A model generated the notes under the pieces. It had not been told where the DNA came from and did not search any database. It worked only from the letters and a program-made list of their open reading frames with translations. Positions 58,394-64,000 of a DNA stretch of 64,000 bases are shown piece by piece. The DNA comes from a virus, in the IMG/VR virus record IMGVR_UViG_3300036795_000124, positions 1 to 64,000 of that record. One strand, written 5' to 3'. How positions within the stretch are numbered: the first letter of the stretch is position 1; every line of letters begins with the position of its first letter. Made by a program: the position numbers and the translations under genes.

Positions 58394-58815
58394 GCGAGAT
58401 TAAGAGCAAGCCAATTCTCTGTCTGGATTTCGACGGCGTAATGCACAGCTATTCGAGCGGATGGAAGGGCGCTGACGTGATCCCTGATCCGCCGGTGCCC
58501 GGTATGGTGGAGTTCCTCGAACGCGCAATGGAGTGGTTCGACATCCACGTGTTCAGCAGTCGCTCGCATCAGACCGGCGGCACGCAGGCGATGAGAGATT
58601 GGCTCCGCACGCATGTCACGCGACATTTCGACTGTGAGTTCCACACTGGCAGACCCGCAGATTTCGACCGCGCCATGGCGATCATCGACGGGGTGACATT
58701 CGCTACCGAAAAGCCTGCGGCCTTCCTATCGATCGATGATCGCGCATTGACATTCAATGGCGAATGGCCTGATCCAATGTCACTTCGCTTGTTCAAGCCA
58801 TGGAATAAGCGATAA
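58390..58815 (+). CDS. HAD-like phosphatase
   Basis: 141 residues, ATGA overlap. LCLDFDGVMHSY (residues 9-20, Asp12 and Asp14) is HAD motif I; HVFSSRS is motif II; FLSIDDRAL fits motif IV. Similar small HAD proteins in phages act on nucleotide or polynucleotide phosphates. Substrate not determined. Confidence 0.7.
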   Translation: MSEIKSKPILCLDFDGVMHSYSSGWKGADVIPDPPVPGMVEFLERAMEWFDIHVFSSRSHQTGGTQAMRDWLRTHVTRHFDCEFHTGRPADFDRAMAIIDGVTFATEKPAAFLSIDDRALTFNGEWPDPMSLRLFKPWNKR

Positions 58816-58838
58816 TCACCATGACCAAGGAGGTTCCG

Positions 58839-59186
58839 ATGTTTTCACCCGCTCAGATCGCCACCGAAGTTGAAATGGTTGTCGGCATGCTTGAGGGCGT
58901 TGTGCCGCAACTCGGTCTATCCGCCAACACCACGACCGGAATTAGCAACGCATTGGAGGACGTTCGGCTTGCGACCGACGCCTTCGCGAAAGCCGACAAC
59001 GCCGCGACCGCCGCTCCGCTGATCGATCGCATCGGTGCAGATCTCAACGGCGTGCTGAGCACGTTGGCGTCCGCTCCGCTACCGAGCGCTGCCGTGATCC
59101 CTGTACGGATTGCGTCTATCCTGGTGCCGGTGATTATCGGCGCTGCCGATCTCCTATTTCCGCCGACGCTGCCGAAGCTGACCTGA
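58839..59186 (+). CDS. Small protein with C-terminal membrane segment
   Basis: 115 residues from MFSPAQIA, chosen because AAGGAGG lies six bases before this ATG; an ATG at 58821 precedes that site. Helical, then a hydrophobic segment (about 88-110, AVIPVRIASILVPVIIGAADLLF). It could be a holin-like or virion-associated protein. Unrecognised. Confidence 0.5.
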   Translation: MFSPAQIATEVEMVVGMLEGVVPQLGLSANTTTGISNALEDVRLATDAFAKADNAATAAPLIDRIGADLNGVLSTLASAPLPSAAVIPVRIASILVPVIIGAADLLFPPTLPKLT

Positions 59187-59414
59187 TCAATCAAGCAAGC
59201 GAACGTCAAACGACGCCAATTCGCGCGACGCGCGGATCGATTGCAGATCGCGCTCGAATTCGATCAGCATCGTCTCGTCGGTGGTCTGCGGCTGGATCGT
59301 AGCAATCCAGGCTTTGACCGGGACGCCATTGTCCGTGGTGCCCTCCCAGATGCGGGCTCGAACCGTGCCGTCGATGGTATCGATGGTCGTGGTCGGCGTG
59401 AGGATGAGTTTCAT
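59187..59414 (-). CDS. Hypothetical small beta protein
   Basis: 75 residues (MKLILTPTTTIDTIDGTVRARIWEG). Convergent with the rightward gene, without a gap. ATGA overlap upstream. Unrecognised. Confidence 0.55.
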   Translation of the reverse strand: MKLILTPTTTIDTIDGTVRARIWEGTTDNGVPVKAWIATIQPQTTDETMLIEFERDLQSIRASRELASFDVRLLD

Positions 59415-59590
59415 GACGATGCCTTCAGTTTGTCGATGATCGCTTGGATGATTTCGCACTGACGATCCGCTTTGGCCTGCGACAATCGTTTGTTGGAAAT
59501 CCACATCGGATAAACGCGATGCCGCAGCACGAGCTCGCGCTCGAGTTCGTTGATCATGTCCTGGGTGGAAATCGGCAGCAGATCAGCCAT
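59411..59590 (-). CDS. Hypothetical small helical protein
   Basis: 59 residues (MADLLPISTQDMINELERELVLRH...). Helical with KADRQCEIIQAIIDKL. Unrecognised. Confidence 0.5.
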   Translation of the reverse strand: MADLLPISTQDMINELERELVLRHRVYPMWISNKRLSQAKADRQCEIIQAIIDKLKASS

Positions 59591-59828
59591 GGCCAACCTC
59601 CACGGGAAACTCGATCTTCGGTTCAAGATTAACCGAGTCCTGGAAGAATTGGATCGCCTCCGGATCGTAGCCGGTGCCCTTGAGCAGCACCGCCGCGATC
59701 TGGCCCAGCGCGTTGAGCGCCTCCAAGGTGCGCGTGGGTGAGGTCTCGTTGGTCTCGTAATTCTGTTTGACCGCTTCGAGGATCGCGGCCCCGATCTTTT
59801 CGACGTTATCCCTGTTGATCACGAGCAT
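59583..59828 (-). CDS. Hypothetical small helical protein
   Basis: 81 residues from MLVINRDN. Two helices with conserved-looking TRTLEALNALGQIAAVLLKGT. Overlaps both neighbours by a few bases. Unrecognised. Confidence 0.55.
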   Translation of the reverse strand: MLVINRDNVEKIGAAILEAVKQNYETNETSPTRTLEALNALGQIAAVLLKGTGYDPEAIQFFQDSVNLEPKIEFPVEVGHG

Positions 59829-60024
59829 TGTCGGTATCCCCTTCGGCCGGGTTGTGCACAACCTGCCGCATATCGCCGCTGGGCATTTTGATCGCAAATG
59901 GGGGAGGACCCAGGTCGGCGAGTAAAAGCGGCGTCTTGGGCAACGAGTGCCATACGCCATCCTCGGTGATGTGACCCCACGGCCGCCCATCATCGCATTC
60001 GTCGTGAATGCGCCCGTCGCTCAT
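59806..60024 (-). CDS. Hypothetical small protein
   Basis: 72 residues, ATGA overlap upstream. HITEDGVWHSLPKTPLLLADLG in the middle; acidic ends. Unrecognised. Confidence 0.5.
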   Translation of the reverse strand: MSDGRIHDECDDGRPWGHITEDGVWHSLPKTPLLLADLGPPPFAIKMPSGDMRQVVHNPAEGDTDNARDQQG

Positions 60025-60290
60025 GATGCCAATCGCTCGCCTTTAGCATCTGGGTTCTTAAGCCGATCGGGATGGGCGTCGCGCCACGCTTTGACGCGAT
60101 CCATCATGCGATTAACAGCCTGGATTTGATCCATGTCGCAACCGAGCTCGATGCATTTGTTGCGATAGTCCTGCAAGATCGCTGCAAACGCGTTGTCTTT
60201 GATGAGAAAGACGATGCGCTCATCCTCCAACACCGGTGAGTGATCCTTTACCTTGTAGACTACGCCGTAGAATTTCTGATCAGCGTTCAT
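60021..60290 (-). CDS. Hypothetical small protein
   Basis: 89 residues from MNADQKFYG. A beta-rich start, then a helical part (NRMMDRVKAWRDAHPDRLK). Unrecognised. Confidence 0.5.
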   Translation of the reverse strand: MNADQKFYGVVYKVKDHSPVLEDERIVFLIKDNAFAAILQDYRNKCIELGCDMDQIQAVNRMMDRVKAWRDAHPDRLKNPDAKGERLAS

Positions 60291-60510
60291 GAGCTTTCCC
60301 CCGATTTCTATCGGCCGCACGCCAATCGATGCCGTTTTCTTCGCAGTACCGGCGCAAAACATCGACCTCGCTGCGGAGCAGATGACCTGTTACCGGCACA
60401 AATTTGTTCACATCTTCGGGCGGCAGGCTTTCGAGCGTGCCGGCGAACAGATCGAGATGATCGCAGATCGTCGCCAACACGTGCGCATTGCGCATACGTT
60501 CGTCGCTCAT
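60280..60510 (-). CDS. Hypothetical small helical protein
   Basis: 76 residues from MSDERMRN in an ATGA overlap with the endonuclease gene. Helical with ATICDHLDLFAGTLESLP. Unrecognised. Confidence 0.5.
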   Translation of the reverse strand: MSDERMRNAHVLATICDHLDLFAGTLESLPPEDVNKFVPVTGHLLRSEVDVLRRYCEENGIDWRAADRNRGKAHER

Positions 60511-61115
60511 TCCGCGCTGACCCAATTGGATTTCGGTTTCCAACTTACGCCACGACAGATGTTTGAGACCTGTGATGAGCTAATCGTGAATTCGATCGCC
60601 AGCTTCTCCAGAGTCCAACCGTTTGTGCGTAAGAGCCGCATTCGATCGACCTGTTCCTGCGTCAGGATTGCGGCTGAATTCTCTGCTCCGCGCAGTGTTC
60701 GACCAGGACCTATAAATGATTGCCGTCCCTTTCTTACTTTGTCATCCATGTTTTCCTGATGGGTGCCTGGGAACAGGTGGAGTGGCTGAATACACGGCAT
60801 AAAGTCGCAACGATGTAGAATTTGTGCGCCGTTCGGTATTGGTCCCACGAACAATTCGTAGGAGAGGCGATGCGCCATCTTTGTGATACCACTCTTTTTT
60901 CCGTTCCTAACTGTGATCAGTCCATATCGATCGCCTTGCCTTGCGCCGATCCATTCCCAGCAATCTCCGACGACGTCCGGGGTTCGACATTCAACGAGTC
61001 GGATCTTTGATAGCACCCGCTGGCGCAAATCGTAATCTCTCAACATTGTTCTCATGTGTTCCGCATCAAGCACCGATCCACAGCAGTTGCATGCTATAAT
61101 TGGCTTAATCGGCAT
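60507..61115 (-). CDS. HNH homing-type endonuclease with C-terminal HTH
   Basis: 202 residues. CNCCGSV at the start, then CWEWIGARQGDRYGLITV, a core MAHRLSYELFVGPIPNGAQILHRCDFMPCIQPLHLFPGTHQENMDDKVRKGR (HNH with H..C and N positions), and a C-terminal helix-turn-helix (WTLEKLAIEFTISSSQVSNICRG). This is the arrangement of phage homing enzymes. The gene is A+T-richer than its neighbours, a sign of transfer. Confidence 0.85.
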   Translation of the reverse strand: MPIKPIIACNCCGSVLDAEHMRTMLRDYDLRQRVLSKIRLVECRTPDVVGDCWEWIGARQGDRYGLITVRNGKKSGITKMAHRLSYELFVGPIPNGAQILHRCDFMPCIQPLHLFPGTHQENMDDKVRKGRQSFIGPGRTLRGAENSAAILTQEQVDRMRLLRTNGWTLEKLAIEFTISSSQVSNICRGVSWKPKSNWVSAE

Positions 61116-61674
61116 TGACGTGACTCGGTCTCTGTACGTTTAAATCAGAGTAAGATTTCCATCCTTTTTCTGCAAATTCCTTGTTGTATACCTCGCCGCG
61201 TGGATGAATTGGGCTCCATGAGCGATCGCAGAACACCCGCCAGTGCTGGACGCCGGCCTCCTTGCCCTGTTGCGAGAATGGCCCCTCGTGCCAGGACAGC
61301 TTAGCCGCATCATGGCCGAGGATCGCCTGGACCCATTGATCGGCAAGCGTGGAATTGAACTGCCATAACTCGACATAACCGAAGAAGTTTTTGGCGAATT
61401 CCACACCAACAAGACGATCGACTGGCCAATTCGGCATGGGGATGCGGAACGACAGCGAGACATGCAGGCAACGTTCGTAATCGGGATTTTTCATCCATCC
61501 AGAACTATGATGCCCGGCATCGCGGGTGAACATGATCAGACTGCCACTGTGCGCGTGGAAATGCGTGCATCGGCGGTAGTAGGCGCGCTCCTCCGGCGTG
61601 TCGTCGCGGCCGTGGGTCACGCCGTAGGACGCGGTGCGGCGGATTGCCGCGATGACGATCTCGGGGATGTCCAT
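61105..61674 (-). CDS. Hypothetical phage protein
   Basis: 189 residues. His/Trp-rich: FHAHSGSLIMFTRDAGHHSSGWM, then LHVSLSFRIPMPNWPVDRLVG and KLSWHEGPFSQQGKEAGVQHWRVF. The arrangement suggests an enzyme or a metal-binding fold, but I do not recognise it. It ends just inside the HNH gene. Confidence 0.6.
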   Translation of the reverse strand: MDIPEIVIAAIRRTASYGVTHGRDDTPEERAYYRRCTHFHAHSGSLIMFTRDAGHHSSGWMKNPDYERCLHVSLSFRIPMPNWPVDRLVGVEFAKNFFGYVELWQFNSTLADQWVQAILGHDAAKLSWHEGPFSQQGKEAGVQHWRVFCDRSWSPIHPRGEVYNKEFAEKGWKSYSDLNVQRPSHVNAD

Positions 61675-61675
61675 G

Positions 61676-61912
61676 TCAGTTCGCCTTGAGCGGATAGAGG
61701 ACGTTGCACAATTTCTGCGCCGCCCTCGTTGATCGGAACGGCAGATTGCAGCACGGGCAGACTTCCCTCACAGTGTTGCCGACGGCGTCTTTGATAACGA
61801 AACGACCGCCCTCAGGTGCAAGCTCGATCTCCATGCCGTCGCAACGGCGTCCAACCGTCATGCTGGTACCAACGTTGACGATAGCAAACCAGCCCGATTC
61901 CTTCTCAGCCAT
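61676..61912 (-). CDS. Small protein with C-terminal zinc motif
   Basis: 78 residues. Beta-rich N-terminus, CPCCNLPF near residue 52 and a further Cys at the end (KLCNVLYPL). Unrecognised. Confidence 0.55.
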   Translation of the reverse strand: MAEKESGWFAIVNVGTSMTVGRRCDGMEIELAPEGGRFVIKDAVGNTVREVCPCCNLPFRSTRAAQKLCNVLYPLKAN

Positions 61913-62168
61913 GTCCTGATTCCCCGTGGATGCGCTCGCTCTCGATCGCGATCAGCGAACGCACCATACCGATGTGCATGCTGAGCAATTCCTCGCGGCT
62001 GCGGGCGGTGTTCTTCGGATCGATCACGGCCCCATCTTTCCAGATATGGCCCGCCAGCCACGTGGCCAGCAGGTCCGCCAGCGCCGCGCCCTGGACCTGC
62101 GGCGGTTGCCCCGCCAACACGGGCCGCAGCCGCGCCACCAGCGCCTCCACCTGTTCAGGGGCCGTCAT
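61905..62168 (-). CDS. Hypothetical helical phage protein
   Basis: 87 residues. Helical; QGAALADLLATWLAGH is the recurring segment in related small phage proteins as I remember them. Function unknown. Confidence 0.55.
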   Translation of the reverse strand: MTAPEQVEALVARLRPVLAGQPPQVQGAALADLLATWLAGHIWKDGAVIDPKNTARSREELLSMHIGMVRSLIAIESERIHGESGHG

Positions 62169-62182
62169 AGGGCGGCCCCCCG

Positions 62183-62791
62183 CTATAGCGCCGCGTGATG
62201 CGCCGCAGCGTCCGCGACGATGCCCTTGTGGACGAGCTGCACGGCGCGGACGATCTCCATGCCACGGAGATGCGGATCGGCGGACAGCGACATCGCCTCC
62301 CCCGTGAAATGATGCACACTTTCCGCGAGGCTAGGCCATTTCCACCGGCCGTTGCCCTGTAGGACGACGCGCACGACATCGGCGCCTTTCTGCATGGTGC
62401 AGAACCACGGTGGCATCTCGGGTGGCTCAAGTCCCGTATCGCGATAGACGCGCCGCAGCACCCGGCTATGGAACGAGGCGTTATGGGCGACGATCATATC
62501 GGCCGCACTGATCAGGCGCGACAGCAGATTGGTGATCAGCGGCAGCTTGACGCCGTGATTGTGGAGATCCGTCTGGTCGATATTGTGCAGCGCCATTCCG
62601 ATCGCTGTGATGGCGGGCCAGCCGGACAGCGGTTCAACAAGGCGGCAGGCCGCATCGAGTTCGTGGTCCATGGTATCATCGGCGAGAATGGCAGCGACGC
62701 GGATCATGTGCGGCTGCGACGGCGATTGCTCGGGTTCGCGCCAATTCCAGACGCCTGTGGTGCTTGCTGTGTCCAAATATAAGATTCTCAT
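62183..62791 (-). CDS. DnaQ/DEDDh-fold protein lacking key catalytic residues
   Basis: 202 residues, ATG after the motif GAGGACACCGAC. An RNase H-like exonuclease fold is suggested by YLDTASTTG at the start and VAHNASFHSRVLRRVY in the middle. In active enzymes these are DTETTG and HN..FD: here the Glu (motif I) and the Asp (motif II) are replaced. It may be a non-catalytic relative. A C-terminal ADAAAHHAAL end could stand for motif III. Confidence 0.55.
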   Translation of the reverse strand: MRILYLDTASTTGVWNWREPEQSPSQPHMIRVAAILADDTMDHELDAACRLVEPLSGWPAITAIGMALHNIDQTDLHNHGVKLPLITNLLSRLISAADMIVAHNASFHSRVLRRVYRDTGLEPPEMPPWFCTMQKGADVVRVVLQGNGRWKWPSLAESVHHFTGEAMSLSADPHLRGMEIVRAVQLVHKGIVADAAAHHAAL

Positions 62792-62794
62792 GTC

Positions 62795-62803
62795 GGTGTC
62801 CTC
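62795..62803 (-). promoter_or_regulatory. Start-associated motif (far right copy a)
   Basis: The minus strand GAGGACACC, three bases before the ATG of the exonuclease-like gene, without a clear hairpin. It shows that this block shares the early-gene signal of the 3.9-13.6 kb region. Confidence 0.5.
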
Positions 62804-62804
62804 G

Positions 62805-62999
62805 TTAGGAGATGGATTTCATGGCATCTGCGACCGCCGAAATAGGATCGCTACCTATGCCTCTCGCTTCGTGATCTCCGCCATCGCGTTCGAGTAAGGC
62901 GTCGTACGTCAGAGCTCCGCCGAAGCACCATCCCCGATCTCGCCGCACGATAATCGAAATCACATGCCAGTGCAGCGGCAACGCCGGCCACCCGCTCAC
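62805..62999 (-). CDS. Small protein with DUF-like core
   Basis: 64 residues from GTG in a GTGA overlap. Contains LHWHVISIIVRRDRGWCFGGAL. Unrecognised. Confidence 0.5.
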   Translation of the reverse strand: MSGWPALPLHWHVISIIVRRDRGWCFGGALTYDALLERDGGDHEARGIGSDPISAVADAMKSIS

Positions 63000-63211
63000 C
63001 ACGTCTGAGTCCTGGCGCGTTCGCCCCAGGAGATGATGATCTTGTTCTGTACCACCACATCCCAATAGGCTTTGGGCACCACGGCGGTCGATCGCCTGAC
63101 CTTGTTCGGCACCTTGTCGCGATGGATTTGCGCCTCGAACGAACGATCCTCGTTGTAGATCAACCAGGGCGCATCTTTTGGCGCCAACGGCCGTTGGATT
63201 TTCACAAGCAT
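62996..63211 (-). CDS. Conserved small phage protein
   Basis: 71 residues, ATG one base after GGAGGACACC. Begins MLVKIQRPLAPKDAPWLIYNED, a start I know from small phage proteins of unknown function. Beta-rich. Confidence 0.6.
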   Translation of the reverse strand: MLVKIQRPLAPKDAPWLIYNEDRSFEAQIHRDKVPNKVRRSTAVVPKAYWDVVVQNKIIISWGERARTQTW

Positions 63212-63402
63212 TGGTGTCCTCCCTCAAACATTCTCACGGAGTCCTCGTGTCGTTCCTTATCCCAGCGTGTTTCCGATTCGGTAAGCGGACGTTCCCGCAT
63301 GATCTTCAGTTTGTCGTCTAATCTGGCTATCTCCATATCGACGGCACGCTCAATACAGAGCATGCGGCATATATCGCGAGTGAAATTCGATATCCCGGTC
63401 AT
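63202..63402 (-). CDS. Hypothetical small helical protein
   Basis: 66 residues, helical, with RLDDKLKIMRERPLTESETRWDKE. Its 3' end overlaps the leader motif of the next gene by 10 bases. Unrecognised. Confidence 0.5.
   Translation of the reverse strand: MTGISNFTRDICRMLCIERAVDMEIARLDDKLKIMRERPLTESETRWDKERHEDSVRMFEGGHQCL
63213..63222 (-). promoter_or_regulatory. Start-associated motif (far right copy b)
   Basis: GGAGGACACC on the minus strand, one base before the ATG at 63211. It lies within the 3' end of the upstream gene, so here there is no hairpin. Confidence 0.5.
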
Positions 63403-63620
63403 AACGCGATCTCCAACAGGATTCTCTCATAGGCGCGAACAAATGATTCACCGGGCCTGATCTCGAAGATGCGATCGGGTTGTTCCCGTTTGGTGAATTG
63501 CAACGCGACCTGCTTGAGCGATGCCGGCACCACGGCGAATCCCTCGTGATCCATGGCGGCGAGGAATTCCAATTGCGACATGGCGCCCCGGATGGCGGCG
63601 CGATCGCGCCACGATTTCAT
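63399..63620 (-). CDS. Hypothetical small protein
   Basis: 73 residues, ATGA overlaps on both sides. MKSWRDRAAIRGAMSQLEFLAAMDHEGFAVVPASL then a short C-terminal domain. Unrecognised. Confidence 0.5.
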   Translation of the reverse strand: MKSWRDRAAIRGAMSQLEFLAAMDHEGFAVVPASLKQVALQFTKREQPDRIFEIRPGESFVRAYERILLEIAL

Positions 63621-64000
63621 GATGCCTCTTTCCCTTGGTCCTGGGTCAATAGACCGCGTGCATCGTCGCTCTCCCCTTCGGCCTCGGCTTCATCGGCCTC
63701 GTCATCCTCGCCGCCGAAGAATTCCCCAGGCGTCGGGTCGGATGCGAATCCCGATCCCTTGTAGCCGGGCATGTTGCCCACCATGCGCTTGCGGACCTCG
63801 CTGATCTTGCCGTGGTCGTTGATGCCGTAATCGCGCGCCAACGCCAGCAGCGCATCGCCGGAGAAGCCTTTGAGGATTTCCTCGGTATCACAGCGCGGCA
63901 GGTGATCCTCGGCGCCCACCAGCTTGGCGATGACGTTGACGATGTGGCCCGATCCGCCGACGATCTTCGGGTGATTGCAGCGGATGACGGCCTCGACCAG
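63617..64000 (-). CDS. C-terminal part of a larger protein (cut by the window end)
   Basis: 127 codons open to the right edge; the start lies outside. Reads VIAKLVGAEDHLPRCDTEEILKGFSGDALLALARDYGIND, followed by an acidic, Glu/Asp-rich tail (GEDDEADEAEAEGE). The DHLPRCD part recalls the C-termini of phage ParB-like proteins, but this is only an impression. Confidence 0.5.
   Translation of the reverse strand: MVEAVIRCNHPKIVGGSGHIVNVIAKLVGAEDHLPRCDTEEILKGFSGDALLALARDYGINDHGKISEVRKRMVGNMPGYKGSGFASDPTPGEFFGGEDDEADEAEAEGESDDARGLLTQDQGKEAS

Overview
The window is one continuous piece of a tailed-phage (or prophage) genome with a contractile tail: it encodes a tail sheath, tail tube, tape measure and a baseplate J-type protein. 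Overall G+C is high. Several families here (DUF6283-like, DUF3309-like, a PEP-CTERM protein, a winged-helix tail like DUF3489) are typical of Alphaproteobacteria, so an alphaproteobacterial host is the best guess. No integrase, DNA polymerase or ribosomal gene is visible. Both ends cut through genes, so the genome is longer than 64 kb. Family names were assigned by eye and from memory; no search was run.

Layout. (1) 1-3.8 kb, rightward: a replication-initiator-like gene carrying five 33-bp direct repeats, then small unknown genes. (2) 3.8-13.55 kb, leftward: early/accessory genes, mostly small and unknown. Many are preceded by the same short motif around the ribosome-binding site plus an intercistronic hairpin that contains the upstream stop codon. 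This block includes a PEP-CTERM protein, a DUF932-like protein, a DUF6283-like protein and a gene interrupted by an in-frame TGA. (3) 13.55-14.28 kb: divergent control region. (4) 14.28-18.4 kb, rightward: ParB-like protein, ABC-ATPase/GNAT fusion, ASCH protein, small and large terminase. (5) 18.46-19.95 kb, leftward: spanin pair and holin-like protein. (6) 20.1-26.1 kb, rightward: small zinc-binding and unknown genes, a beta-helix protein and a secreted glycosidase. (7) 26.2-36.5 kb: portal, Mu F-like head protein with an intein, Nudix/prohead-protease fusion, scaffold-like protein, decoration protein, major capsid, connectors. (8) 36.5-43.1 kb: a cassette of predicted exported proteins (four Sec signals, one Tat signal), mostly glycine-rich or beta-rich. 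(9) 43.1-56.7 kb: sheath, HNH endonuclease, tube, tail chaperone with a likely frameshift, tape measure, baseplate, tail fibre. (10) 56.7-57.8 kb, leftward: broken Ro60/TROVE remnant and a Y RNA (YrlA-like) gene. (11) 57.9-59.2 kb rightward and 59.2-64 kb leftward: small early genes and another HNH endonuclease.

Two observations stand out. First, the intein in the head protein (28451-29332) has on its opposite strand an almost equally long gene. That gene has its own Shine-Dalgarno, a helix-turn-helix and a Vsr-like nuclease signature, so the homing endonuclease appears to be coded antisense through the splicing domain. Second, at 57690-57812 lies an RNA with a T-arm followed by a D-arm (permuted tRNA-like order) closed by a long stem, the architecture of bacterial Y RNAs, directly upstream of the C-terminal half of a Ro60 homologue.
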